The notes under the pieces are model-generated. The model was not told the origin of the DNA. It did not search any database and worked only from the letters and a program-made list of their open reading frames with translations. From NCBI GenBank assembly GCA_028288405.1, contig JAQBNS010000097.1, positions 1-64,000 of the forward strand: a DNA stretch of 64,000 nt. The letters are read 5' to 3'. The stretch comes from Chitinophagaceae bacterium. Lineage in GTDB: Bacteria; Bacteroidota; Bacteroidia; Cytophagales; Cytophagaceae. Shown here piece by piece: positions 1 through 8,472 of the stretch; position 1 is the stretch's first letter, and each line of letters starts with the position of its first letter. Both the position numbers and the translations under genes were made by a program.

Positions 1-17
1 ACTTATAGTAAAATTCT

Positions 18-25
18 TATCTTTG
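18..25 (+). promoter_or_regulatory. TAnnTTTG -7 element of the LamG gene
   Basis: TATCTTTG matches the Bacteroidota primary-sigma -7 consensus TAnnTTTG and lies 27 bases before the ATG at 53. The matching -33 element would fall at or before the window edge, so only half the promoter can be seen. Confidence 0.5.
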
Positions 26-52
26 TCTTTTCACACTTTTAACCTGACTTTT

Positions 53-1066
53 ATGAATAAAAAATTTTACACTTTTCTAATTTTAGTATCCGGTTTTCTT
101 TCCACCCACTCATCACTTCAAGCGCAAAACAATACGGTGACATTTGACGGTGCAACGGATTTGATTACGGTACCGCATAGTAGCAGTTACGACTTAGGTA
201 CCGGTGATTTTACCGTGGAGGCGATTGTAAATATCAAAACGGGAAATTCAGGTTATATACCTTTGCTTTCCACCAGAACAATAGTCAACGGCCCGATAGA
301 AGGGTTTATCTTCTACATTTATTCGGGCAATGAGCTGTTGTTGCAAATGAATGGTAACTCCAGTGTGTACACAGCAGTATCAAGTCAATCTTTGCAAGAT
401 GATCAGTGCCATCATGTAGCGGCGAGCCGAAGCAGTGCCGGTGTAAAGTTTTACCTGGATGGCGTTTACAAAGGTACAGTGGCTGGTGGCGGAAACACCA
501 TGACATCCCCCGGCCCGCTTTACTTTGGCTACGATTCCTATGATAGTTATTTCCTGGATGGATCAATCAGTGAAGTACGTCTTTGGAATATCGCTCAATC
601 AGATGCCAACATCCTGGCAAATTACAACAGCCAGATCAGTGGCAGCAGTACCGGTTTGATCGGCTTATGGAGATTAGAGGAAGCCAGTGGGCAAGTGGTA
701 GCAGACAATAGCCCGACTGCAAATAGCGGAGTTTTAGGGACGACAATCAATGTGGAAGCGTCCGATCCCACAAGAGTGGCTTTGTGTTCAAACGGTATAG
801 TGACAGGTTTGTTTGATGCAAATACCCCTTCAAGCAAATTGTCTGTAGCGCCTAATCCTTTTCAGGAAGAAACGAAAGTAACGATCGATGCGTCTGCTGC
901 AGATTATCTTGCAGAAGTATATACGCTGGAAGGACAACTGGTGCAAAGCGCACAGATCAGTAATGTCAATGAGTTTCAATTGGGCGGCGAGCTGAGACCG
1001 GGTTTATATGTATTGAAAGTGTCTTCCAATGCGTTGGTACAAACCACTCGTATTCTTAAAAAATAA
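53..1066 (+). CDS. Secreted LamG-like (concanavalin-type lectin) protein with T9SS sorting domain
   Basis: The 337-residue protein begins with a signal peptide ending near SSLQAQ (residue 25). Residues about 27-200 form a LamG/pentraxin-like jelly roll with the typical stretch DDQCHHVAASRS followed by FYLDGVYKG. The last 75 residues (SVAPNPFQEETKV onward, ending TTRILKK) are a type A C-terminal sorting domain, which in this phylum directs export through the type IX system to the cell surface. The ATG at 53 is preferred over an upstream in-frame TTG because the signal peptide starts there and a -7 element precedes it. The ligand is unknown; LamG folds commonly bind glycans. It is a single-gene unit with its own terminator. 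Confidence 0.85.
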   Translation: MNKKFYTFLILVSGFLSTHSSLQAQNNTVTFDGATDLITVPHSSSYDLGTGDFTVEAIVNIKTGNSGYIPLLSTRTIVNGPIEGFIFYIYSGNELLLQMNGNSSVYTAVSSQSLQDDQCHHVAASRSSAGVKFYLDGVYKGTVAGGGNTMTSPGPLYFGYDSYDSYFLDGSISEVRLWNIAQSDANILANYNSQISGSSTGLIGLWRLEEASGQVVADNSPTANSGVLGTTINVEASDPTRVALCSNGIVTGLFDANTPSSKLSVAPNPFQEETKVTIDASAADYLAEVYTLEGQLVQSAQISNVNEFQLGGELRPGLYVLKVSSNALVQTTRILKK

Positions 1067-1081
1067 TTCATACTATTTATA

Positions 1082-1122
1082 AACTTCTCAGCTTTTTTAC
1101 AAAGGCTGAGGAGTTATTTTTT
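1082..1122 (+). terminator. Rho-independent terminator of the LamG gene
   Basis: An 11-bp stem with one G-T wobble (AACTTCTCAGC with GCTGAGGAGTT) is followed by ATTTTTT. It starts 15 bases after the stop codon. Confidence 0.75.
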
Positions 1123-1286
1123 AGAGAAAAGCTGTAGAAAAAACACAACAAAATGAGGTGTTTCTGAAACACTGTATTTTTAAAAATCCTGCTTAAAGGG
1201 TTAATCATGAGATGGTATAATAGTTGAGCCATGATACACCCAGCGTATGCTACAGGTTTATACGTTTCAACAATAAAGACAAGGCT

Positions 1287-1397
1287 ATGTTTTCTTCTTT
1301 CCCTACTTCCTATAGAACGAATCCGAGACCGCCGTTTGGATTTTATGCGTTCATCCTGACAATTGCCACTGCCATTGGTTATGCAGTGTTCTCCTAA
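1287..1397 (+). CDS. Possible 36-residue single-pass membrane peptide
   Basis: The frame opens with MFSSFPTSYRTNPRPP, has a hydrophobic segment at about residues 17-36 (FGFYAFILTIATAIGYAVFS), and then a stop. The arrangement (short basic/proline-rich head, one membrane span) is sensible, and the frame lies in an otherwise gene-free 470-base gap. A weak TGGTAT-N5-TTG site lies at 1213-1226, but 58 bases upstream, farther than the four good sites of that type in the window. No family is recognised. It could be a chance frame. Confidence 0.35.
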   Translation: MFSSFPTSYRTNPRPPFGFYAFILTIATAIGYAVFS

Positions 1398-1490
1398 TAA
1401 TTGGGTAGTAATTCTCTAAAGAATGAGGATTTTTTTACCTGATTAAAAAAGGCATACTGTGTATTTGATGAAATAAAAAGGTTTTAGCCA

Positions 1491-1506
1491 TGGCACTCAC
1501 TTTGTC
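1491..1506 (+). promoter_or_regulatory. TGGCAC-N5-TTGTC promoter-like site
   Basis: TGGCAC (1491-1496), five bases, then TTGTC (1502-1506). The GG-to-G spacing is that of a sigma-54 -24/-12 promoter, but -12 reads GT instead of GC. It lies 32 bases before the ATG at 1539, leaving room for a short leader. Nearly the same site precedes the paralogue at 4786. Confidence 0.5.
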
Positions 1507-1538
1507 TTTGGATTGCTACAACCTTAATCGATACAACC

Positions 1539-1886
1539 ATGGAAAAAACTGTAAACGCAACGCTTCACAACTTGGTGGACTTTGCAACTGACAAACTATT
1601 TTCAAACCCAACGGTAGAACATGCGAAAGAAAAGTTCTACGATACGAAAGATAGATTTTACGATGCGAAAGACAAGTACACGTCTAAGTTCAGTAAAAAA
1701 TCGAACAACACAAATAATGCCTTGTTGTACACCGGTCTTGCCATTGCAGCGGCTGGTGCAGCTTACCTGATTTACAAAAATCGTGAAGCGATCAAAGAAC
1801 AAATTTTGAGTGCAGTCGATAAAATAAAAGATGTGCAGGAGCAATACATGAACCAACAACAACCAGAAGACAATTCTCGCGCTTAA
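1539..1886 (+). CDS. Small YtxH-like membrane protein, paralogue of the 4786 gene
   Basis: The 115-residue protein has a charged N-terminal half with three seven-residue repeats (KFYDTKD, RFYDAKD, KYTSKFS), one membrane span near residues 65-82 (LYTGLAIAAAGAAYLIY), then a coiled, charged tail. The opening ME-K-x-x-N-x-T-L-H and the span-plus-HREA/NREA junction are shared with the 92-residue protein at 4786, so the two are paralogues. The layout recalls YtxH-type general stress proteins; that is an inference. It is monocistronic, preceded by a TGGCAC-N5-TTG site and closed by a strong terminator. Confidence 0.75.
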   Translation: MEKTVNATLHNLVDFATDKLFSNPTVEHAKEKFYDTKDRFYDAKDKYTSKFSKKSNNTNNALLYTGLAIAAAGAAYLIYKNREAIKEQILSAVDKIKDVQEQYMNQQQPEDNSRA

Positions 1887-1913
1887 CCAAGCCGAGCAAA
1901 ATTGTCTGACATA

Positions 1914-1943
1914 AAAAAGACCTTCGGAAGAAGGTCTTTTTTT
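1914..1943. terminator. Bidirectional terminator between convergent genes
   Basis: A perfect 12-bp stem (AAAAAGACCTTC with GAAGGTCTTTTT) around a GGAA tetraloop has an A-run on the left and a T-run on the right, so it can serve both the 1539 gene and the convergent SDR gene. Confidence 0.85.
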
Positions 1944-1963
1944 GTTAGATGAAGAAATGTGAG

Positions 1964-2776
1964 TTACAAGGCTCTGTTGCTTGGTGTGACCGGCTCCTGC
2001 TTCTTCCCCATTTTTTCTGCTGTCTTTTCATCCGATGTTACAGCGGCCATAGCAACATGTAGTTTGTTCCCGATACCGGAAATCACCATGTCTTTACCTG
2101 CCATCAAAGCTTCGTAACCGTCTTTCGCTACATCAGCGGGATCAGATAATTTACTTTTATCCTGAATGCCTTTGGAAGCTTCCATGTCAGCCTTGTTGAA
2201 GAAATCGGTATCCGTTGCACCTGGCAATAGCGCAGTGATTGTTACTCCTTTGTCTTTCACTTCATAGCGAATGGCTTCCGTGAAAGATTGTACAAATGAT
2301 TTGGTAGCGTGATATACAGAATTCCATGGTCCCGGACTTTTGCTGGCAACAGAAGATACGTTCAGGATTTTTCCTTCAGCGCGACTGACCATTTCTTTCA
2401 GGTATAATTTTGTCAATACAACTACACTGGAAATGTTCAATTGAATAATGTCCAGGTCTTTTTGAAGGTCGGAATCAACAAAGAGTCCATAATGCCCGTG
2501 TCCTGCATTGTTCACGAGTATATCAATACGAATATTTTTATCTTTGATTTCTTCGTACAATTCATTCGCACTTTCAGGAAGGAATAAATCTTTGGCAATG
2601 GTTGTAACATGTGTACCATAGGAACTGTTCAGCACCGTCGCTGTCTTGTCCAGTTCCTCTTGGCTGCGTGCGACGATAACGAGATTGTATAAATCTTTTG
2701 CGAAGAGCTTGGCGAGCTCCAGGCCGATACCGCTGGTTGCACCGGTAATCAGCACATGTTGTTTTGTAGTTTCCAT
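1964..2776 (-). CDS. Short-chain dehydrogenase/reductase (classical SDR)
   Basis: The 270-residue protein is a one-domain Rossmann-fold oxidoreductase. The cofactor motif TGATSGIG is at residues 11-18, NNAG at 89-92, and the catalytic serine-tyrosine-lysine set is seen as SS at 141-142 and YHATK at 155-159. The arginine in VIVARS (about 37) favours NADPH, as is usual in this family. The C-terminal extension after residue 225 is short and polar. The substrate cannot be read from sequence. It is transcribed alone, divergent from the sterol-desaturase-like gene across a 285-base gap. Confidence 0.88.
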   Translation of the reverse strand: METTKQHVLITGATSGIGLELAKLFAKDLYNLVIVARSQEELDKTATVLNSSYGTHVTTIAKDLFLPESANELYEEIKDKNIRIDILVNNAGHGHYGLFVDSDLQKDLDIIQLNISSVVVLTKLYLKEMVSRAEGKILNVSSVASKSPGPWNSVYHATKSFVQSFTEAIRYEVKDKGVTITALLPGATDTDFFNKADMEASKGIQDKSKLSDPADVAKDGYEALMAGKDMVISGIGNKLHVAMAAVTSDEKTAEKMGKKQEPVTPSNRAL

Positions 2777-3002
2777 AGTGGGTTATGTTTGTTCCAGCAA
2801 TAGAATATACAATTTGATGCCAATCAAATAAGCATATTATACTTGCGCCACGCATTAATAGGAGAAGAGAGTTGCGGAACAACTTCTCTTCTGTCGGGAA
2901 TAAAATCAGCACAACCCTGCAGAGTACCAAAGAATAGACAAGGGCTTAAGAATCGTGACCTATCATTACCTTTCTTATGTTTAGTGTTTCCTGAAAAAGA
3001 CA

Positions 3003-3033
3003 TTGTATAATTTTCGGGATAATCGTATCTTCA
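3003..3033 (+). promoter_or_regulatory. Possible -33/-7 promoter of the 3062 gene
   Basis: TTG (3003-3005), 20 bases, then TATCTTC (3026-3032). The -7 element deviates from TAnnTTTG in its last two positions, but the spacing and the 29-base leader fit. Confidence 0.3.
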
Positions 3034-3061
3034 TCACGTAAGCCTTACCTAAGATACATGT

Positions 3062-3859
3062 ATGAATAAAATCACAGAAACCTTTATACACATGATGAGC
3101 GTTTCGATACTCCGGTACTTTGTGTTGGCAGGTATACCTTTTATTTTGTTTTACCTTTTATTTCCTAAAACCTTCAGCCGGTTCAAGATTCAGGAGCGTT
3201 ATGCATCGCATAAAGATTTTCTTCGTGAAATCTGGTATTCCATGCAAAGCACCTTGATGTTCATCGTGATTACTTTACTCATCTGGTTTACACCGGTCAA
3301 AGGCATTACCCGCATTTACGATCACATTCAGGATTATCCGGTATGGTATTTATTCCTGAGCGTTTTTCTTTCCCTGATCATTCACGACACCTATTTCTAT
3401 TGGCTGCACCGTGTCTTGCATACTAAATTTTTTTACAGGCAAACACATCTGGTTCATCACCAAAGTATGAATCCATCGCCCTGGACGGCCTACTCGTTCC
3501 ATTTATTGGAAGCTGTAGGTGAAGGCATGGTGCTGTTGGTCATCGTCATGATTTTGCCGATGCATCAGTATAATATTTTATTGTTTACCATTGCCGCCTT
3601 TACCATCAATGTATATGGTCACCTGGGTTATGAGATTGCACCGAAATGGTTTCGCCGTACTTGGTTGTTCGAAATCCTCAATACCTCTGTACATCACAAT
3701 TTGCATCATAGCAAGTTTGTCGGCAATTACGGATTGTACTTTCGATTTTGGAATCGGCTGATGAAAACAGAAAATCCTCATTATGTAAAGGCGTACGATG
3801 CTGTGATGGAAAAGCGTGCAGAGAAAAGAACAACAGAAAAAGTCTTTAAGGCTGCCTGA
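3062..3859 (+). CDS. Sterol desaturase / fatty acid hydroxylase superfamily membrane enzyme
   Basis: The 265-residue protein has about four membrane spans and the histidine boxes of the di-iron hydroxylase/desaturase superfamily: H108 and H116 (HDTYFYWLH), H129-x-x-H132-H133 (HLVHH), and H211-H212-x-x-H215-H216 (HHNLHH). These ligands bind two irons that activate oxygen for C-H hydroxylation or desaturation of a lipid in the membrane. Bacteroidota use such enzymes on fatty acid, sphingoid or carotenoid substrates; which one applies here is unknown. Its stop is two bases before the start of the exonuclease III gene, so the two are co-transcribed although functionally unrelated. Confidence 0.88.
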   Translation: MNKITETFIHMMSVSILRYFVLAGIPFILFYLLFPKTFSRFKIQERYASHKDFLREIWYSMQSTLMFIVITLLIWFTPVKGITRIYDHIQDYPVWYLFLSVFLSLIIHDTYFYWLHRVLHTKFFYRQTHLVHHQSMNPSPWTAYSFHLLEAVGEGMVLLVIVMILPMHQYNILLFTIAAFTINVYGHLGYEIAPKWFRRTWLFEILNTSVHHNLHHSKFVGNYGLYFRFWNRLMKTENPHYVKAYDAVMEKRAEKRTTEKVFKAA

Positions 3860-3861
3860 TC

Positions 3862-4635
3862 ATGAAAATCGCCACTTACAATGTCAATGGCATCAATGGT
3901 AGATTACCGGTCTTACTGCGCTGGCTTGAAGAAGCCAGGCCGGATATTGTGTGTTTGCAGGAACTGAAAGCACAGCATGATAAATTTCCAAAGCAAGCCT
4001 TGCTGGATGCCGGTTACCATGCCGTATGGCACGGACAGAAAAGCTGGAACGGCGTGGCGATCCTTTCACGGAGCGAACATATAAAAGAATACAGCCGCGG
4101 TTTGCCCGGCGACGATGAAGATACCCATAGCCGCTACATAGAAGCCACCGTAAACGGCATGCTCATTTGCTGTTTGTATTTACCCAACGGTAATCCGGCA
4201 CCTGGCCCTAAGTTCGATTACAAGATGGAATGGTTTAAACGCCTGCAAAAACATGCAGCGGAATTGTTGAAACTGGAACTGCCTGTCCTCCTGATCGGAG
4301 ACTTCAACGTGATGCCAACGGATCTGGATGTATATAAACCGGAGCGCTGGGTCGATGACGCCTTGTTTCGTCCCGAAGTGCGCAAAGCTTTTAAGACGCT
4401 GGTGGATCAAGGTTGGGTAGATGCCATCAGAAAACTGCATCCGAACGAAATCATTTATACCTTTTGGGATTACTTCCGCAATGCGTATGGCCGCAATGCC
4501 GGTTTACGTATCGATCATTTTTTATTGAGTCCTGAGGTGGCGAAACGCTTGAAGAGAGCGGGAGTGGACAAAGAAGTCAGAGGATGGGAAAAGTCCAGCG
4601 ACCATGCGCCGGTGTGGATTGAATTGAAGAAATAG
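3862..4635 (+). CDS. xth: Exodeoxyribonuclease III (AP endonuclease)
   Basis: The 257-residue protein covers the whole ExoIII family length. Landmarks are N8 in MKIATYNVNGI, metal ligand E34 in LQELKAQ, the catalytic D-x-N in GDFNVMPTD near residues 146-150, and the terminal SSDHAPVW with the catalytic histidine. It cleaves DNA 5' of abasic sites and degrades 3' ends in base excision repair. It follows the sterol-desaturase-like gene by two bases. A short seven-base-period element starts four bases after its stop. Confidence 0.93.
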   Translation: MKIATYNVNGINGRLPVLLRWLEEARPDIVCLQELKAQHDKFPKQALLDAGYHAVWHGQKSWNGVAILSRSEHIKEYSRGLPGDDEDTHSRYIEATVNGMLICCLYLPNGNPAPGPKFDYKMEWFKRLQKHAAELLKLELPVLLIGDFNVMPTDLDVYKPERWVDDALFRPEVRKAFKTLVDQGWVDAIRKLHPNEIIYTFWDYFRNAYGRNAGLRIDHFLLSPEVAKRLKRAGVDKEVRGWEKSSDHAPVWIELKK

Positions 4636-4639
4636 AAGA

Positions 4640-4666
4640 CAGTGGTCAGTTGTCAGTGATCAGGAT
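4640..4666. repeat. Degenerate 7-bp-period element after xth
   Basis: CAG recurs at 4640, 4647, 4654 and 4661, exactly seven bases apart, in heptamers of the type GTCAGTK. It is a short, degenerate member of the seven-base-period class described in the findings. Confidence 0.5.
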
Positions 4667-4739
4667 AGATCTGGGTATAAAATTACCAGCTGTATTTTTA
4701 TAAATGCACGTTTTTCGGTTTGCACTGCTATTTGTGTAC

Positions 4740-4755
4740 TGGCACAGGCTTTGTC
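4740..4755 (+). promoter_or_regulatory. TGGCAC-N5-TTGTC promoter-like site
   Basis: TGGCAC (4740-4745), AGGCT, TTGTC (4751-4755), 30 bases before the ATG at 4786. It shares TGGCAC-N3-CTTTGTCTTT with the site upstream of the paralogue at 1539. Confidence 0.5.
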
Positions 4756-4785
4756 TTTTATTACCTGTAACAAATACTTACAACT

Positions 4786-5064
4786 ATGGAAAAGTCAATC
4801 AATAATACGCTGCATAGCATCGTTGATTACGCGACCGATAAGTTTGTATCCGGCTACTGTTCTGCAAAGAAAGGTGCCGAGAAGATGACCTCTAAGTTTA
4901 TGTCCAGAAATTCTAACTCAAACGTAGTACTATACTCCGGTTTAGCCTTGGCAGCAGCGGGTGCTGTGTACCTTTTGGTGAAACACCGTGAAGCAGTAGT
5001 CGCGGTGATGAAGGATTTCATCGAGGAACAAACTAACAGGTTTACTGCTCCGCAACAAGCATAG
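4786..5064 (+). CDS. Small YtxH-like membrane protein, paralogue of the 1539 gene
   Basis: The 92-residue protein opens MEKSINNTLHSIVDYATDKF, close to MEKTVNATLHNLVDFATDKL of the 1539 product, and keeps the span LYSGLALAAAGAVYLLV followed by KHREA. It lacks the heptad repeats and has a shorter tail. One membrane span and a basic amphipathic head are visible. Function is unknown; a stress or envelope role is a guess from its relatives. It is alone, with the TGGCAC-type site in front and a strong hairpin behind. Confidence 0.75.
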   Translation: MEKSINNTLHSIVDYATDKFVSGYCSAKKGAEKMTSKFMSRNSNSNVVLYSGLALAAAGAVYLLVKHREAVVAVMKDFIEEQTNRFTAPQQA

Positions 5065-5122
5065 CGGTAAAAGTATGAGTTCAAATTATGCTGCAACTCC
5101 CGTTGCTATACAGGGCATAATG

Positions 5123-5158
5123 AAAATAGTCACGCCAGCGGCGTGACTATTTTATTTT
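5123..5158 (+). terminator. Terminator of the 4786 gene
   Basis: A perfect 14-bp stem (AAAATAGTCACGCC with GGCGTGACTATTTT) and a three-base AGC loop are followed by ATTTT. The A-run at the left end could also work in the opposite direction. Confidence 0.85.
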
Positions 5159-5185
5159 AAAAGAAAGCATATAAAAACAGTTTAA

Positions 5186-5389
5186 ATGACAGCGATAAAA
5201 ATAGTATGTGGCATAGCTCTGATGTTTAGTTTGGCTTCTTGCACTACAGAAGAAAAAGAAATGACAGAAAACGATGTGCCTGCTGATACTGCGAAGAAAG
5301 GCGTTCAGCCGGTAGATTATATGCCTATGGGTACTAATGAATCATCAGCGGGCACGAGTAAACGGGAAAGAAAATTTCACATCCGATAA
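5186..5389 (+). CDS. Small lipoprotein of unknown function
   Basis: This 67-residue protein has a lipoprotein signal peptide: hydrophobic IVCGIALMFSLASC with the acylated cysteine at about residue 19, then an acidic linker (TTEEKEMTEND). The mature part is only about 49 residues, hydrophilic and without recognisable domain, ending in a basic KRERKFHIR. It is therefore predicted to sit in a membrane facing the periplasm. The start is 27 bases behind the hairpin of the preceding gene, and no clear promoter was found. Confidence 0.65.
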   Translation: MTAIKIVCGIALMFSLASCTTEEKEMTENDVPADTAKKGVQPVDYMPMGTNESSAGTSKRERKFHIR

Positions 5390-5423
5390 AAAGGCCGCCT
5401 GGTAAGCTCTTATAAGACCCATA

Positions 5424-5597
5424 TTATTTTTTCCCAATTCGGATCAGAAAGAAAACAATCAGGGCAATGACAAGAAGTACAAGGAAAATACCGAAGCCCA
5501 TTCCCAGTTTGAAGATACCACCTATTACACTGCAAGAACTTAAATAGACAGTGAGCATGATTAGGATAGCTACGATCGAAGCAGTTGTCTTTTTCAT
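5424..5597 (-). CDS. Small lipoprotein/membrane peptide (57 aa)
   Basis: The peptide has a lipoprotein-type signal (ILIMLTVYLSSC, cysteine at residue 22), a short GGIFKLGMG segment, and a second hydrophobic stretch IFLVLLVIALIVFFLI ending RIGKK. Very similar 50-60-residue peptides are common in Bacteroidota and are sometimes labelled phosphatidate cytidylyltransferase, which their length makes implausible. The ATG at 5597 overlaps the upstream gene's TGA as ATGA, indicating translational coupling. A longer in-frame start at 5846 would run through the upstream gene and is rejected. Confidence 0.7.
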   Translation of the reverse strand: MKKTTASIVAILIMLTVYLSSCSVIGGIFKLGMGFGIFLVLLVIALIVFFLIRIGKK

Positions 5598-6079
5598 AGG
5601 AGTGATTTTAGTTTGGTGGAAAATTTGGGTTTGTCTTTGCTCATCATTTTGTAACCCACTGCAGCGCCCATGCCAAAGACGATATGAGCGGCCATTAGTT
5701 GCGCGTAATATTGTTTGCGGTAAGCGGCAGTTGTGGGATGATGTAAATGAAACAATTGTGTCCAACCCAAAACACCCATCAATCCGCTTAGAGCACCTAA
5801 AGCAGCACCACTGGCCAGAGAAGGCTTGAGGGGTGTATGTTCCCATACCTGAGAATAAACTCCGGTGAAAGCTAAGCCAATACCATAGTGAGTACCCCAG
5901 CCGATGGGTTTGGATTCTTCTTTAGAAAGAGAAGAATTATTTTCAGCAACGATTTCACTGAGTACATCGGGTTCCGTGAAATTTCTTTTCTGATTGCGGG
6001 ACATCAGGTAACTGAATAAAGTCATGACCGATGTGCCGACAACTGTAGCGGCGATAATTTTTTTGGTTTCCATACTCAT
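5594..6079 (-). CDS. Small integral membrane protein of unknown function
   Basis: The 161-residue form starts MSMETKKIIAATVV, with a membrane span at once, then a polar linker (residues about 30-65) and two to three further spans (GIGLAFTGVYSQVW, GAALGALSGLMGVLGW, AHIVFGMGAAVGYKMM) with a HLHHP loop. The last part resembles YagU/DUF1440-type small membrane proteins, which is weak evidence. Starts at 6073, 6079 and 6115 are all in frame; the inner ones put the hydrophobic segment at the N-terminus. It overlaps the 57-residue gene by four bases. Divergent from the GH9 gene. Confidence 0.65.
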   Translation of the reverse strand: MSMETKKIIAATVVGTSVMTLFSYLMSRNQKRNFTEPDVLSEIVAENNSSLSKEESKPIGWGTHYGIGLAFTGVYSQVWEHTPLKPSLASGAALGALSGLMGVLGWTQLFHLHHPTTAAYRKQYYAQLMAAHIVFGMGAAVGYKMMSKDKPKFSTKLKSLL

Positions 6080-6247
6080 GATTAGCCTAAAGTGTGCCAT
6101 GGAAGGAAACCACACAAAACATATAAAAACGAGGTAAAAGAAAATCGCGCTGTTGTAAAAAATACCCTTTATGAGCAGATCTGTTCTATACTCGATTCTT
6201 GCAGGATCTGAGAATAAGAATTATATTGTCTTACGTTCCTCCTCTTT

Positions 6248-8431
6248 ATGCAAAGACTCCTACTCTCCCTTTCTGCATGCTTATTGACTCTTACAATTTA
6301 TGCGCAGACCATCAGTCCGTATATTGTAACCGATCAATTGGGTTATCGTCCATCAGCTAAAAAAATAGCAATCTTGCGTGATCCTGTGCAAGGATATGAT
6401 GCTGCGTCTAGTTACACGCCCGGAATATCCTACGCGTTGATTGATGCGACAAACAGCAATCCTGTATTTACAGGCAGTGCAGCGGCCTGGAATGGAGGGG
6501 TGACAGATGCCACGTCCGGAGATAATGTCTGGCGCTTTGATTTTTCATCGTATACGACAACGGGGAGTTATTATGTGTTGGATGTAACGAATAATGTTCG
6601 TTCGTATGAATTTGAAATTAAAGAGGATGTATATAACACGGCTTTGAAACATGCTGTGCGCAGTTTCTTTTACCAGCGTTCCGGTTTTGCCAAGCAGGCA
6701 CCCTATGCAGAAACAGGCTGGGTAGATGGAGCGAGTCACGTGGGTCCCTTACAAGATAAACAATGCCGCATCTTCAGCGCACCAAGCGATGCCTCGACGC
6801 AGCGTGATGTGCATGGCGGCTGGTACGATGCCGGTGATTACAATAAGTACACCCTTTGGACAGGCAATTACATCATCGAGTTATTGAAAGCCTACGAAGA
6901 AAATCCTACTGCCTGGACCGATGATTATAATCTTCCCGAATCCGCGAATGGCATACCAGACGTATTGGATGAAGTCAAATGGGGGATGGATTATTTGTTG
7001 CGTTTGCAAAATACGGACGGCAGCCTGATCAGCATAGTAGGCGTGGCTCATGCGAGTCCTCCCTCTTCGGCTACAGGAAGAAGTTTATATGGTAACGTCA
7101 ACACTTCCGGTACGTTAAAAGCCGCTGCTGCTTATGCTTATGGTTCGAAAATATTTGCCAATGCCGGATTGGGATGTTATGCCGATAGCCTTCAGGCGGC
7201 TGCACAGAAAGCCTGGGACTGGTGCGTGGCTAATCCTTCGGTGGTATGGTCGAATAATACACCTGCTTATGTTACTGCTGTGGGCGGCGTGGGTGGTGGA
7301 GACATGGAAGTGAATGATTATGACCGAACGATGTTTAAGCTCGAAGCCGCTGTACATTTGTATGATCTCACCGGTAATACGACATATAAAACATTTTTCG
7401 ATAACAACTATACGACCTCACATTTGGTGCAATGGTATTATACTTATCCTTTTGAGCAGGCGCACCAGGAAACATTGCTCTATTACACGAAACTCAGCGG
7501 TGCTACAACATCTGTAGTCAATACCATCAAGGGACGTTACAATGCCGGTATAGAAGGAGACAATTCGTTTAAAGCCTACGATCAGGATACCGATGCCTAT
7601 AAGAGTTACCTGCAGGCGTATGTCTGGGGAAGTAATGGAAACAAATGCAGTCAGGGGATTATGTTGTATGATGTGTTGAGTTACAGCCTGAATAGTGCAC
7701 GAAATACAGATGCAACAAACGCAGCGGAACAATACATCCATTACATCCACGGATTGAATCCGGTACAGAAATTTTATTTGTCTAATTTCAATGCACACGA
7801 GGCTGACAATTCAGTGGCGGCTTTTTACCATTCCTGGTATGCACACGGCAGTGCGCTTTGGGACAAGGTAGGTGTATCTACTTACGGACCGGCGCCTGGT
7901 TACCTGGTAGGCGGACCGAATCCTGCTTACGATTGGAACTCTTGTTGTCCCTCCGGATGTGGCAGTCCGGGCAACAATGCATTGTGCAACAGCATAGACA
8001 TTAGTAAAGTAAAAGGTCAACCGGACTCCAAAGCGTACATGGATTTCAATGAAAGCTGGCCGATTGATTCCTGGGAAGTAACAGAAAACAGTTGCGGTTA
8101 TCAGGCTCCATACATTCGTTTACTTTCCAAATTTGTGAAGCAAAACGGCAGCAGCCCTACGGGGCCTTCACCTTGTACGATCACGGCTTCAACAAATCAA
8201 CAGGAATCCAATCCATCCATCAATCTTTATCCTAATCCATCCGGCGATGCTTTTCAATTGGAAATCAAGGGATCCTTTCATGTCAATGTGTACACCTCAG
8301 AAGGTAAGCTGTTAGAATCTGTGGACGGACAAGACAAAATTAATTTTGGCACAACACTTCTACCCGGCCTCTACCAGATAGAGTGTATTGCGGGAGAACG
8401 TACGAAGGTGTTAAAAGCGGTGAAATATTAA
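6248..8431 (+). CDS. Secreted GH9 endoglucanase with T9SS sorting domain
   Basis: The 727-residue enzyme has a signal peptide (to about LTIYAQ, residue 20), an N-terminal Ig-like cellulase domain (about 22-125, opening YIVTDQLGYRP), a GH9 (alpha/alpha)6-barrel (about 130-620), and a C-terminal sorting domain (INLYPNPSGDAF to the end). GH9 hydrolyses beta-1,4-glucan with inversion. The catalytic DAGDY is in HGGWYDAGDYNKYT near residues 188-200, and the acid glutamate is in the C-terminal SWEVTENS near 610. No carbohydrate-binding module or linker is seen. The cysteine-rich insert CCPSGCGSPGNNALC is unusual for the loop before the last motif. Single gene, directly upstream of the epimerase. Confidence 0.93.
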   Translation: MQRLLLSLSACLLTLTIYAQTISPYIVTDQLGYRPSAKKIAILRDPVQGYDAASSYTPGISYALIDATNSNPVFTGSAAAWNGGVTDATSGDNVWRFDFSSYTTTGSYYVLDVTNNVRSYEFEIKEDVYNTALKHAVRSFFYQRSGFAKQAPYAETGWVDGASHVGPLQDKQCRIFSAPSDASTQRDVHGGWYDAGDYNKYTLWTGNYIIELLKAYEENPTAWTDDYNLPESANGIPDVLDEVKWGMDYLLRLQNTDGSLISIVGVAHASPPSSATGRSLYGNVNTSGTLKAAAAYAYGSKIFANAGLGCYADSLQAAAQKAWDWCVANPSVVWSNNTPAYVTAVGGVGGGDMEVNDYDRTMFKLEAAVHLYDLTGNTTYKTFFDNNYTTSHLVQWYYTYPFEQAHQETLLYYTKLSGATTSVVNTIKGRYNAGIEGDNSFKAYDQDTDAYKSYLQAYVWGSNGNKCSQGIMLYDVLSYSLNSARNTDATNAAEQYIHYIHGLNPVQKFYLSNFNAHEADNSVAAFYHSWYAHGSALWDKVGVSTYGPAPGYLVGGPNPAYDWNSCCPSGCGSPGNNALCNSIDISKVKGQPDSKAYMDFNESWPIDSWEVTENSCGYQAPYIRLLSKFVKQNGSSPTGPSPCTITASTNQQESNPSINLYPNPSGDAFQLEIKGSFHVNVYTSEGKLLESVDGQDKINFGTTLLPGLYQIECIAGERTKVLKAVKY

Positions 8432-8472
8432 CCATTCTGGTAAGACAGCGTATAGTCATTAAAAGAATTGGA

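Noticed and set aside
2800-2825. TGGCAT-TTG on the minus strand before the SDR gene
   Set aside because: The spacer is four bases, not five, so it does not match the four good sites.
6080-6100. TGGCAC on the minus strand before the membrane protein at 6079
   Set aside because: No TTG at the five-base spacing (the -12 region reads AGG), and it is only a few bases from the start codon.
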